Of a stretch of 64,000 nt of DNA, positions 35,489 through 42,962 are shown piece by piece (position 1 is the first letter of the stretch; each line of letters begins with the position of its first letter). The notes below the pieces were generated by a model. It was given only the letters and a program-made list of their open reading frames with translations. It did not search any database and was not told the DNA's origin. The stretch spans positions 7,319,501 to 7,383,500 of the forward strand of contig CP019636.1 in assembly GCA_002163975.1 (NCBI GenBank), in the 5' to 3' direction. The position numbers and the translations under genes were made by a program. The stretch comes from Nostocales cyanobacterium HT-58-2. Its GTDB lineage: Bacteria > Cyanobacteriota > Cyanobacteriia > Cyanobacteriales > Nostocaceae.

Positions 35489-35608
35489 ATCTTGCACCAG
35501 TTGCGTTACTGCAATTTTTGTAAGGTGGGCACTGCTTATCGTTCGTTCAAAACCTATTTTTACCTTGTGGCAGTGCCCACCCTACGGTTATTAAGAATGG
35601 TGCAAGAT
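35489..35608. repeat. 120-bp palindromic element upstream of rubrerythrin
   Basis: Outer arms ATCTTGCACCA (35489-35499) and TGGTGCAAGAT (35598-35608) are perfect; inner arms GTAAGGTGGGCACTGC (35520-35535) and GCAGTGCCCACCCTAC (35570-35585) differ by one base. Typical of dispersed palindromes in this genome group; no ORF. Confidence 0.65.
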
Positions 35609-35761
35609 CTCACATAACCTGGTACTTCAAGGTAAGGAGAAAATACGGTCAGAATCGCCGTCACTTTAGTGCGGCGAGTGTCAACAGTGACCTCAATAAA
35701 TCCATTGTTGAAGTCAAGCTGCATAAAAATATTGTGAAAAAGGTAGCTAAAACGTATTCGT

Positions 35762-35800
35762 TACGAGTACAATCTAATTAACTTGTACTCAGTACGAGTA
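35762..35800. promoter_or_regulatory. Candidate operator upstream of rubrerythrin
   Basis: GAGTACAA (35765-35772) and TTGTACTC (35783-35790) are perfect inverted repeats with centres about 18 bp apart, and TACGAGTA is directly repeated at 35762-35769 and 35793-35800. The site lies 60-100 bp before the ATG at 35862, where a repressor or activator of an oxidative-stress gene could act. It does not match the PerR box consensus. Confidence 0.5.
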
Positions 35801-35861
35801 TGGGTTAGGGAGATTACGATTGTAACAGCAGTCCTTGAGAGAATAATGGAGAGGCAAAACA

Positions 35862-36575
35862 ATGGATTTATCAAACTCTAACACTGCAAAGAATTTATCT
35901 GAAGCCTTTGCTGGAGAATCGATGGCAAATCGTAAGTATCTGTTCTTCGCAGAAGTTACTCGTCAGTTGGGGATGACTGAACTGTCTAAGCTGTTTCGGG
36001 AAACAGCAAATCAGGAGACAGAACACGCTTTTGCTCACTTTAGGTTAATGCATCCAGAGTTGGTCGTGGATGATGTGGCTGCGTTAACTGATGAGCAAAA
36101 GAAAGCGATCGCAGCTCGTTGTTTAGAGTTAGCGATTGAGGGTGAAACTTATGAGTACACCACTATGTACCCAGAGTTTACTGCTGCAGCACGTGCAGAT
36201 CGTGATAATAAAGCTGTCGTGGAGTTTGAGGCACAACAAGCAGAGTCTCGCGAACACGCGCAAACGTTTCGTAAAGCAGCACACAACTTTGGGTTGCTGA
36301 CACCAATCGAACATCATCATGCCCGTCAGTATTCAGAAGCACTCCAAGTTCTAGAAGGAGTTGCTCCTGCACCAAAAGCAGCAAGCGGCGACCCTGCAAC
36401 TCAGAAATGGATTTGCCGCCAGTGTTCAATGATTTATAACCCTGTAGAAGGTGATCCTGATTCTGGAATTGCTCCTGGGACACCGTTTGAGGCAATTCCA
36501 GAGGATTGGCAGTGTCCAATTTGTGGCGCATCTAAGAAAACTTTTGTTCCCTATGAGGAAGCTGTTGCAGCTTAG
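35862..36575 (+). CDS. rbr: Rubrerythrin (ferritin-like di-iron domain + rubredoxin domain)
   Basis: 237 residues. The N-terminal four-helix domain holds iron ligands in AGESMANRKY, ETANQETEHAFAHF, EGETYEY and QQAESREHAQTF; the C-terminal rubredoxin domain has CRQC and CPIC for a mononuclear iron. Rubrerythrin reduces hydrogen peroxide with electrons passed through the rubredoxin iron; in Nostoc a relative protects nitrogenase in heterocysts. The start has GGAGAGG upstream. Preceded by a repeat-rich gap with a candidate operator and followed by a strong hairpin; monocistronic. Confidence 0.93.
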   Translation: MDLSNSNTAKNLSEAFAGESMANRKYLFFAEVTRQLGMTELSKLFRETANQETEHAFAHFRLMHPELVVDDVAALTDEQKKAIAARCLELAIEGETYEYTTMYPEFTAAARADRDNKAVVEFEAQQAESREHAQTFRKAAHNFGLLTPIEHHHARQYSEALQVLEGVAPAPKAASGDPATQKWICRQCSMIYNPVEGDPDSGIAPGTPFEAIPEDWQCPICGASKKTFVPYEEAVAA

Positions 36576-36604
36576 GCATTAACCAAGAGTTTTGGTGCCT
36601 TTTA

Positions 36605-36634
36605 TGCAGGGTCGCAAGGCATAGCGACCCTGCA
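36605..36634 (+). terminator. Hairpin after rubrerythrin
   Basis: TGCAGGGTCGC (36605-36615) pairs perfectly with GCGACCCTGCA (36624-36634) around an 8-base loop, 30 bp after the stop. The following bases are CACTTATTTAT rather than a T-run, so it may be a 3-prime stabiliser or a Rho-independent terminator of reduced strength. Confidence 0.55.
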
Positions 36635-36776
36635 CACTTATTTATCTGTGTGTATCTGCAGAAAGTCTGAGCGGAGCATCGCCTCCGGTGCCACGTTTTG
36701 TCTTATTGCAACTCATAATCATTACGACTATAATTTAATCAGAAGATTGAGTCATGCCATAAAACAACTCACAGCT

Positions 36777-37115
36777 ATGAATATAAAAGACACAATTGTA
36801 CAGGAAGTACAAACCTGGCTGGGTGTGACTATTGCACCCCATCGCTTTGGTGGTGTAGAGTTTCAGATCAATGGGCGAGAAATTGGTCACTTACACGGAG
36901 ATTATCAAGCAGACATTCCTTTTACATCTCGTATACGGAAAGAGCTTGTAGAATCAGGCAAAGCTTCACCTCATCACATTTATCCAAAAAGCGGTTGGAT
37001 TTCTTATTACATTCGTAGTGCTAAGGATGTTCCTTTGCTGCTGGAACTGTTGCGAATGAATTATGACCGCTTAGCAAAGAATCGATTGGAAGTTAAACAA
37101 GAAATAGCAGCTTAA
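36777..37115 (+). CDS. Luciferase-domain (DUF5519-like) protein
   Basis: 112 residues from ATG 36777 (MNIKDTIVQEVQTW); the frame is open to 36648 but upstream residues look non-coding. GGVEFQINGREIGHLHGD, DIPFTSRIRKELVESGKA and HHIYPKSGWISYYIR (in parts) are the conserved blocks of the small so-called luciferase family domain, named from a fragment of a luciferase regulator rather than a light-producing enzyme. Histidines in GHLHGD and PHHIYP are the likely functional residues. Role unknown. Convergent with the ATPase gene. Confidence 0.72.
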   Translation: MNIKDTIVQEVQTWLGVTIAPHRFGGVEFQINGREIGHLHGDYQADIPFTSRIRKELVESGKASPHHIYPKSGWISYYIRSAKDVPLLLELLRMNYDRLAKNRLEVKQEIAA

Positions 37116-37119
37116 AACA

Positions 37120-37157
37120 AGGGTGCGTTAGTGCATTATGTTGCGTTAACACACCCT
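37120..37157. terminator. Shared hairpin between convergent genes
   Basis: AGGGTGCGTTA (37120-37130) and TAACACACCCT (37147-37157) pair with one mismatch, four bases after the luciferase-domain stop and touching the stop of the convergent ATPase gene. Likely bidirectional terminator, though T-runs are short. Confidence 0.5.
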
Positions 37158-37977
37158 ATAAATGTCTTAAAAACGATTGCGGATTATTCAAAAAAGCCTT
37201 TGTTAATGAAACGTGTTCCAATTCATTATAGGCGACTTCTGTTGGTGGGCAGACATCAAAACTTAGGATAGTTGCTTCTGGAAAAGCCATCAAAATAGGA
37301 GAATGTGTCGCAATGATAAATTGGCTATCCTGATTTATCATTTCTTTTAGCATGGAAAGAAGTGCTAATTGCCGCAGAGGAGAAAGGGCTGCTTCTGGTT
37401 CATCTAGAAGATATAATCCACCGGGAACAAAGCGTGAGTGAAAAAGTTTGAAAAAAGTTTCTCCGTGAGAGTTAGCATCAGGATTTTCCCCATATTTCTG
37501 GGTTAAAGCCGCTTTTTGACCTAATGCAGAAGCTTTGGCTAGCCCAAGACCATAACCAGTAAACTTTTGCTCATACTCTAATGCTTGTTCTTCAAGTTCT
37601 TGGCTAAGAGTTTTCATTCTCCTGACAAAATTAAAAAAATCTTCGGCTCTGAGAAAAAATCCTCGCCTTGTCTTTTTTTGCCAGACAAATTTTAATTGTG
37701 TGGCTAATTGTCTGGCATGGTCTAATGTTTTATCTTGGTGTATGTCTTCTCCTCCCACTGTAATTGAGCCGACACCTGCCGCTATTGCTTCTAAAAAGGT
37801 TGATTTTCCCGAACCATTTTCTCCAACAAAGAAAGTGACAGGGCTATGGAAGTTTATTTCTTTAAAAGTTTTGACTATGGGAAGATTGAAGGGAAAGAAG
37901 TCATTTTTGTTAGCAAATTGCTTTTTGGCGATTGGGCTTTGCCCACTGCCGCAGGCAATCGCTCTTAAATGAATCAT
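37156..37977 (-). CDS. AAA/ABC-type ATPase, COG3910-like
   Basis: 273 residues. Walker A is GENGSGKST, the ABC signature-like loop is ANSHGETFF and Walker B is LYLLDEPEAALSP, with the switch histidine in IIATHSPILM. A coiled insertion lies between residues about 100 and 160. Proteins of this size are stand-alone SMC/RecF-like ATPases; no role is established. No nuclease or effector gene of known ATPase-linked defence systems (for example OLD-type TOPRIM) is next to it, so I do not call it a defence gene. Confidence 0.8.
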   Translation of the reverse strand: MIHLRAIACGSGQSPIAKKQFANKNDFFPFNLPIVKTFKEINFHSPVTFFVGENGSGKSTFLEAIAAGVGSITVGGEDIHQDKTLDHARQLATQLKFVWQKKTRRGFFLRAEDFFNFVRRMKTLSQELEEQALEYEQKFTGYGLGLAKASALGQKAALTQKYGENPDANSHGETFFKLFHSRFVPGGLYLLDEPEAALSPLRQLALLSMLKEMINQDSQFIIATHSPILMAFPEATILSFDVCPPTEVAYNELEHVSLTKAFLNNPQSFLRHL

Positions 37978-38115
37978 GCAAACACACTTACCCAGAGCAG
38001 CCTATTTGTTCATTATGCCGTGTGTTTGCCTAAATTAGTACATTTATATTGTTTTTTATGACTCCTCAATCAGGAATAACTTAATTTAGCTGAAATACAT
38101 CAAAGCATTGAATCA

Positions 38116-39162
38116 TTAAGTTAAAGCTTCCCTCAACACCTCGCGATGCATCAGCGCTCTATCTACCAGAGATTGGATTTGTTCTGACGAGAGTGGATCG
38201 CCATTGGCATAATGCTCCATCCAAGTCTTACTGATGACATTAGGGTCATCTGGCAAAGTTGCCAAATCCCATCCTGGCATATTCAAATCTTCCATCAACC
38301 GATTCACCTTCGGGTCATAACTCAGAGCAAAGCAGCGACAACCTTCAGCAGCTGCCATAATTAAGCTATGCAAGCGCATCCCAATCGCCATTTCCACACC
38401 GTGAAACACGCCTTTTAAAAGTTGCGGCTCTTCCAGACACATAATCTGGCTGACATCTTTAAGTTGTGGTTGAATTGCTTGGGCTATGGGCAAATCTTCA
38501 CTCTTTTGAAAAGGCAACAGTAATATAAAAGTTTGTGTAGCTTTTTGAAAATCAACCAGTGCGTGAGTCAGATGAGCAAGACGAGTTTCTGTCAACTGGG
38601 GATGCGATCGCAGAGTCACCGCCACTCTAGGAGCAGGTAAATTCCAAAGTCCGGGGACTGGCTTCCCCTCCAACGCCCAAACCGGATCAGGAGCTTGGAT
38701 AAAAGGAATTTGCCAATCATACAGCAATGCAGCAGAAGCGCGATCACGCACACTTACTTTCGTACAACCACCAAAAGTTTCCCGTGCTAACCAACGTGTG
38801 ACAGAACGCTTCAATGGACCAATTCCCTGTGCCCAAGCAATCGTTTTCAACCCCATTTTTTGGGCTAATGTCATGATTCCCCCATAATAAAATGGGCTTA
38901 CAGCACTGGTAGCATCTTGGATTAAACTCCCGCCACCCCAAATAAAAGCATCGCAGGAACGCAATGCTTGCAGTATGGTTAAAGGTGCCATACGATCATG
39001 TGCTTCTACACCGTAACGAGTGGTGGTTTCCTTTGGATTGCCAGAGAGAACCACAGGCGTGACTGATGGTGGTAGCATCTGTAGAAGTGTTGCTAATAAA
39101 GCTTCGTCCCCACCGTTTCCTTTACCGTAATACCCTGATAACAACGCTCTCATATTTGCCAT
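38116..39162 (-). CDS. csaB: Polysaccharide pyruvyl transferase CsaB
   Basis: 348 residues from ATG 39162 (MANMRALLSGYYG), which has AAAGGA six bases upstream; a GTG at 39180 is also in frame. GNGGDEALLATLL, WGGGSLIQD, GIGPLKRSVTRW and AIGMRLHSLIMAA are the conserved blocks of the CsaB family, which transfers pyruvate from phosphoenolpyruvate to a cell-wall polysaccharide; pyruvylated polymer anchors SLH-domain proteins. This fits the SLH-domain porin encoded at 51155. The start is only 12 bp from the divergent DUF2499 gene, so each promoter must lie partly in the other gene. Confidence 0.9.
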   Translation of the reverse strand: MANMRALLSGYYGKGNGGDEALLATLLQMLPPSVTPVVLSGNPKETTTRYGVEAHDRMAPLTILQALRSCDAFIWGGGSLIQDATSAVSPFYYGGIMTLAQKMGLKTIAWAQGIGPLKRSVTRWLARETFGGCTKVSVRDRASAALLYDWQIPFIQAPDPVWALEGKPVPGLWNLPAPRVAVTLRSHPQLTETRLAHLTHALVDFQKATQTFILLLPFQKSEDLPIAQAIQPQLKDVSQIMCLEEPQLLKGVFHGVEMAIGMRLHSLIMAAAEGCRCFALSYDPKVNRLMEDLNMPGWDLATLPDDPNVISKTWMEHYANGDPLSSEQIQSLVDRALMHREVLREALT

Positions 39163-39174
39163 TTTGAATCCTTT

Positions 39175-39522
39175 ATGCACGCTCTTTCAATTCCTACTTG
39201 GATTATTCATATATCTAGCGTTATCGAGTGGATTGCCGCTATTTGGTTAATCTGGAAATACGGTGAAGTCACAGGCAACCGTGCTTGGTGGGCGTTATCC
39301 TTTGCTATGTTACCTGCTCTGGTTAGCGCCATGTGTGCTTGTACTTGGCACTATTTTGAAAATTCAGAATCTTTAGAATGGCTGGTGACGCTGCAAGCTA
39401 GTATGACCTTAGTGGGCAATTTTACACTTTGGGCAGCTGCGGTGTGGATTTGGCGTTCTACTAAGTCTGCCAACACTGCAAGTCATTCTGTGTCTAGCAA
39501 ATCTATAAAATTGGAGCGATGA
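39175..39522 (+). CDS. DUF2499 (Ycf49-like) membrane protein
   Basis: 115 residues with three membrane helices. PTWIIHISSVIEWIAAIWLIW, YGEVTGNRAWWALSFAMLP and CTWHYFEN (shown in parts) match DUF2499, found in cyanobacteria, some algal plastids (ycf49) and plants. The gene overlaps the following DUF3593 gene by four bases (ATGA), and the two families travel together, which suggests a two-subunit thylakoid or plastid-type membrane complex of unknown role. No Shine-Dalgarno is obvious; the start is 12 bp from csaB on the other strand. Confidence 0.85.
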   Translation: MHALSIPTWIIHISSVIEWIAAIWLIWKYGEVTGNRAWWALSFAMLPALVSAMCACTWHYFENSESLEWLVTLQASMTLVGNFTLWAAAVWIWRSTKSANTASHSVSSKSIKLER

Positions 39523-39824
39523 TTTCAAAGGAAACCCTGTTCGCCCTTTCACTATTTCCCTACTTGGGTTTCTTGTGGTTTATCAGCCGCACCCAGCAAA
39601 TGCCCCGGTTGGCACTGTATGGATTTTATGGCACTCTCGTCTTTGTTGCTGTCACAATCCCGGCGGGGATTTATGCCCAAGTCCATTATGGTAAGTCTTT
39701 AGCAAATGTTGATTGGCTGCACGGAGGTGCAGAGGTTTTTTTAACGCTTGCTAACATCTTGGTTGTATTAGGTTTCCGGCAAGCTGTGATCCAAGAAAAG
39801 GAAGTAGGGAGAGATGAAAAGTGA
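39519..39824 (+). CDS. DUF3593 membrane protein
   Basis: 101 residues, three membrane helices. ALSLFPYLGFLWFISRTQQM, FYGTLVFVAVTIPAGIYAQ and DWLHGGAEVFLTLANIL are typical of DUF3593, whose genes follow DUF2499 in cyanobacteria and whose homologues are targeted to plant chloroplasts. Starts inside the DUF2499 stop (ATGA), indicating translational coupling and a stoichiometric partner. Function unknown. Confidence 0.85.
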   Translation: MISKETLFALSLFPYLGFLWFISRTQQMPRLALYGFYGTLVFVAVTIPAGIYAQVHYGKSLANVDWLHGGAEVFLTLANILVVLGFRQAVIQEKEVGRDEK

Positions 39825-39905
39825 GGGGAGTAGGGAGCAAGGGGAGATGAGGGAGCAGGGGGAGCAGGGGAAGAAAAATCATGACTCTTGACTCCACTCC
39901 TAGCT
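39825..39905. repeat. Purine-rich short repeats and TGACTCT unit
   Basis: GGGAG(C/T)A(G/A)GGG-type units repeat between 39830 and 39870 and a GACTCTTGACTCC unit follows near 39882-39895. Common short-repeat DNA of filamentous cyanobacteria, with no signal of its own. Confidence 0.6.
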
Positions 39906-39941
39906 ACTGCCAAATAAAATAATTAGTTTTTCAGGAAGATT

Positions 39942-40715
39942 ATGGAAGTTATTCCAGCGATAGATTTATTAGAGGGTCGCTGTGTGCGACTTTATCAGGG
40001 AGATTATGAGCGATCGCAAGTTTTCAGCGACAATCCAGTTGAGGTTGCTCAACAGTGGCTGGAACAAGGAGCGACTAGACTACACGTAGTCGATTTGGAT
40101 GGGGCGAAAACAGGGAAATTGGTTAACCTGCCAGCAATTGAGGCAATAGTTCAAGCCGTATCGGTCCCAATTCAAGTTGGTGGGGGAGTGCGCGATCGCT
40201 CCCGCGTGCAACAGCTACTGAATTTAGGCGTGCAACGGGTCATTTTGGGAACCATCGCCGTAGAACAACCCCAACTCGTGCAACAATTATGCCAAGAATT
40301 TCCAGGACAGATTGTTGTCGGTATAGATGCTCGTAACGGACTCGTAGCAACTCGTGGCTGGCAAGAAACCTCGGAAGTTTTAGCCACTCAACTCGCTGTA
40401 CAGATGCAAGAACTGGGAGCAGCTGCCATCATCTACACTGATATTCATCGTGATGGCACTCTTTCTGGACCCAATTTAGAAGCTTTGCGATCGCTTGCGG
40501 CGACAATTTCTATTCCTATTGTTGCTTCTGGCGGAGTGAGTTCTGTCACCGATTTATTGAGTCTTTTAGCCTTAGAACCACAAGGCGTGACAAGCGTCAT
40601 TGTTGGTCGTGCTCTGTACACGGGAGATGTCTCTCTTAGAGAAGCATTGCGTGCTGTTGGTCAGGGACGTATTCAAGATATTCCACCCAACATAGATTTT
40701 TCAGCGTTTGCTTAA
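39942..40715 (+). CDS. hisA: HisA: ProFAR isomerase of histidine biosynthesis
   Basis: 257 residues. The two catalytic aspartates lie in VIPAIDLLEGRCVRL and IIYTDIHRDGTLSGPN; phosphate-binding loops QVGGGVRD and VASGGVSS complete the half-barrel repeats typical of HisA/HisF. It performs the Amadori rearrangement of ProFAR to PRFAR. AGGAAG stands eight bases before ATG. Slightly longer at the C-terminus (QDIPPNIDFSAFA) than enterobacterial HisA, as in other cyanobacteria. Histidine genes are scattered in cyanobacteria, so lack of his neighbours is normal. Confidence 0.95.
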   Translation: MEVIPAIDLLEGRCVRLYQGDYERSQVFSDNPVEVAQQWLEQGATRLHVVDLDGAKTGKLVNLPAIEAIVQAVSVPIQVGGGVRDRSRVQQLLNLGVQRVILGTIAVEQPQLVQQLCQEFPGQIVVGIDARNGLVATRGWQETSEVLATQLAVQMQELGAAAIIYTDIHRDGTLSGPNLEALRSLAATISIPIVASGGVSSVTDLLSLLALEPQGVTSVIVGRALYTGDVSLREALRAVGQGRIQDIPPNIDFSAFA

Positions 40716-40940
40716 TATCTACTACTTGGCTGTTTTGCTTATCAGTGTCAGAGTTAAAAGCTCTTGCCATCTTTTTACCAGCATACAGCCGATTATTTTT
40801 TGAAATTTTCCGGATTGGTAATTGACCCCTGTGTATCCCAATTTATAAGCAATCATCCAGTTCTGAATATCACTCGTCAAGAACCTCCTAGTAAAGGTAG
40901 ACCAAGCAAAGCAAACCTTAGTACTACCTAATTCAAAAAC

Positions 40941-41092
40941 TTGAACAATAACAGAGTCTTGTTATAGTCAAGTGCTTTTGAAAGACTATCTTGATGAAAA
41001 CTTTAATTTTTATTTAAAATTCAAATTTTTAAACTTAATGGGTTTCCTCTCTCATAGAGACGTATAAAGCAAGAAGCGTCTCTATTTTTTTT
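40941..41092 (+). ncRNA. Candidate small RNA gene downstream of hisA
   Basis: A near-consensus promoter, TTGAAC (40941-40946), 16-bp spacer, TATAGT (40963-40968), is followed about 85 bp later by a strong intrinsic terminator: TAGAGACG (41055-41062) pairs perfectly with CGTCTCTA (41077-41084) and is followed by eight T. The predicted RNA is about 115 bases, mostly A/U, with a CU-rich stretch TTTCCTCTCTC just before the terminator that could pair with ribosome binding sites. Only 7- and 8-codon ORFs are inside. It lies 225 bp after hisA, too far for a simple hisA terminator. Confidence 0.45.
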
Positions 41093-41451
41093 AATACCAA
41101 ATAAAAAATGTTTACGACAGATAACCCCACCCGCCCTATCGGGCACCCTCCCTTTGGCAGGAGGGTTGGGGAGGGGTTTAACTGCTGAACCCGGCATAAA
41201 GGAGGCAGTGCGTTGGGCGGGCAATGCCCGACTTGTAGCATCTGCCGTCAAGTGGCGTTCTCCCTCCGTAGGCATCTGTCTGTCCCACGGCTAGAAGCCG
41301 ATGGGCTTTCTGCTCTTATCACTGTAAGAAAATATGGTCGGCTCGCTAAATTATCCTCACATATTGGGGAAACGGTGTTGATAAGTACGCCTTAGTGCGA
41401 TTAATTCTAGGTAAAATTACTTTAACAATTAATCAAAATTGGCTAAAGCTG
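41093..41451. other. Repeat-bearing gap before the M48-like gene
   Basis: It contains several palindromes: CGCCCTATCGGGC, CCCTCC…GGAGGG, GGGCGGGCAATGCCCG and ACGGCTAGAAGCCGATGGGCT, which resemble decayed ends of mobile elements or dispersed repeats. No ORF on either strand looks coding. The GTG at 41395 extends the next gene frame but lacks support. Confidence 0.45.
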
Positions 41452-42351
41452 ATGACTCGTAAGATACTACACGGTTTGAAAGCAGAAAGTTACCAGCATC
41501 CTTTTGATCGCAAAGCCTTAGCTGCCCTAGAAAAGATGCCGGGTTTGCCACTCCTGCTAAAAAAGATTAATGAGTATGGTATTGATCGCCTCCTCCGGCT
41601 ACAAACACTCGGTAGTGATTTTCGAGTCAGCCCTCGCAGCTTTCCAACATTGCATGATGCGTTAGTCGAAACTTGCCAGATTCTTGATCACCAAATACCA
41701 GAGTTGTATCTATATCGGGGCACAGGACACATTTCCACTTATGCTATCGGTGTTGAAAAACCAATCATCGGGGTCAATTTAGAAACCATAGAATGGCTTT
41801 CAAAGGAAGAGTTGTTATTTGTCTTAGGACATGAAATAGCCCGAATCAAGGGAAAATACTTGACCTATCAACAACTAGCAGTAGTCATGCCGCTATTAAA
41901 AAATCTGATCAGCAGTACAACGTTGGGATTGGGGGGATTAGCTGCTAATGGGATTGAAGTTGCATTGTACAACTGGATGATGATGTCGAAATTCACTGCT
42001 GATCGCGCTGGCTTGTTAGCTTGTCAGGATGTTAATGTTGCGATCGCAGTTCTAATAAAACTAGGTGGTTTACCCAGCGAATACTTGAGTCCAGAGGTCA
42101 TTCAGGATTTTCTGGAGCAAGCTCGTGAGTTTAATATCCAAGAGCTTGATCGATTAGACCAATTTACTAAAATTTTCAGTTTTATGGAGTACCGAGCCCC
42201 TTGGAGCGTTATGCGGGCATCGGAATTATTGAGATGGGTAAAATCTGGGGAGTACGAGAAATGGTTGCAAACAAACGTTTCTGAACAGTCACAAGAGACT
42301 GAAAAGCAGGAAGACTTAATAAAAAATTGGGGCTTCTTAGATTCCTGGTAG
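41452..42351 (+). CDS. M48 peptidase homologue with degenerate zinc site (probable pseudoenzyme)
   Basis: 299 residues from ATG 41452 (MTRKILHGLKAES); a GTG at 41395 is in frame. Overall layout matches the M48 family of membrane-linked zinc metallopeptidases: hydrophobic stretch about 145-175 after the active-site helix, and TADRAGLLACQD. In M48 the helix reads HExxH and the third ligand is the Glu preceding xxxD. Here it reads H127-E128-I-A-R131 (second His replaced by Arg) and K180-FTAD (Glu replaced by Lys). The frame is otherwise intact, so the protein is probably made but cannot bind zinc normally; a scaffold or regulatory role is inference. Neighbouring DNA is repeat-rich. Confidence 0.75.
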   Translation: MTRKILHGLKAESYQHPFDRKALAALEKMPGLPLLLKKINEYGIDRLLRLQTLGSDFRVSPRSFPTLHDALVETCQILDHQIPELYLYRGTGHISTYAIGVEKPIIGVNLETIEWLSKEELLFVLGHEIARIKGKYLTYQQLAVVMPLLKNLISSTTLGLGGLAANGIEVALYNWMMMSKFTADRAGLLACQDVNVAIAVLIKLGGLPSEYLSPEVIQDFLEQAREFNIQELDRLDQFTKIFSFMEYRAPWSVMRASELLRWVKSGEYEKWLQTNVSEQSQETEKQEDLIKNWGFLDSW

Positions 42352-42460
42352 TCAGGCAGACTACTTCGTTTTTCTTATTAAAGTCAAGCTAATTATTTTT
42401 CTGGAATCAATCATAGTTACAGTGTAGATAAGTTTGTACTGAATTAGAGAGATTACAAAT

Positions 42461-42734
42461 ATGAGTATTGAAAAACAATCACCTAAACCTAAGAATAGAC
42501 CCAAGAAAACTGAACCTGGTGTCATTAATTCAGAAAATAAAAAACAAACTCCCTAAAAATTTTGACACTTTTGCAGCTTTAAAAACTATCGGTGAATATA
42601 AATTCTGGCTGATTAGCAAAACCCTCAGACTGATATCTTATATATCATCACAGTTTATATTTTTTCTTGAGGTACACTTTTTCAACTTAAAAGCCAGATA
42701 TAAAGCAAATTTTACTTCTGATTCTCAATCCTGA
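42461..42734 (+). pseudogene. Small gene split by a single-base frameshift (hypothetical)
   Basis: ATG 42461, preceded by AGAGAG, opens MSIEKQSPKPKNRPKKTEPG and stops after 31 codons; an overlapping frame one base ahead runs to 42734 with FDTFAALKTIGEYKFWLISK and further hydrophobic segments. The two join cleanly at an A6 run (about 42541-42546): removing one A gives one 90-residue protein with a basic N-terminus and a membrane-binding C-terminal half. A strong terminator follows 25 bp later, which supports a real transcription unit. Either a recent frameshift, a sequencing slip in the A-run, or programmed slippage. No family recognised. Confidence 0.5.
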
Positions 42735-42758
42735 CTCAGGAAATGCTGCTGTATTAAC

Positions 42759-42782
42759 AAAGCCCGCAAGTGCGGGCTTTTT
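42759..42782 (+). terminator. Intrinsic terminator of the small frameshifted gene
   Basis: AAAGCCCGC (42759-42767) pairs perfectly with GCGGGCTTT (42772-42780) around AAGT, and two more T follow. 25 bp after the stop at 42734. Confidence 0.85.
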
Positions 42783-42929
42783 CATGAAATGATGAAACAT
42801 TTTTTTATAAAATAATTGAAGCTAGATTGAATATGGAGTAGCTTTAAAACCAGCCTCAGTAGCTGAAGGGGTGACAAGAGGGCTGAAGTCGAGAAAATAG
42901 GGGAGTGTGACCGTTTTAAGGTAAAAAAA

Positions 42930-42960
42930 GATAGGTCAGATATTCTCAACAAGACCTATC
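42930..42960 (+). promoter_or_regulatory. Hairpin just before the transposase start codon
   Basis: GATAGGTC (42930-42937) pairs perfectly with GACCTATC (42953-42960) and ends two bases before the ATG at 42963. Such a stem would cover the ribosome binding region in long read-through transcripts, a known way for IS elements to limit transposase made from outside promoters. Confidence 0.5.
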
Positions 42961-42962
42961 AA

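Noticed and set aside
36648..36776. N-terminal extension of the luciferase-domain protein
   Set aside because: Residues before ATG 36777 are not like the family and overlap the sequence just after the rubrerythrin hairpin.
37156..37977. AAA ATPase as part of an anti-phage defence system
   Set aside because: The ATPase has no adjoining nuclease, reverse transcriptase or toxin; the neighbours are a luciferase-domain protein and CsaB, which do not form a known defence set.
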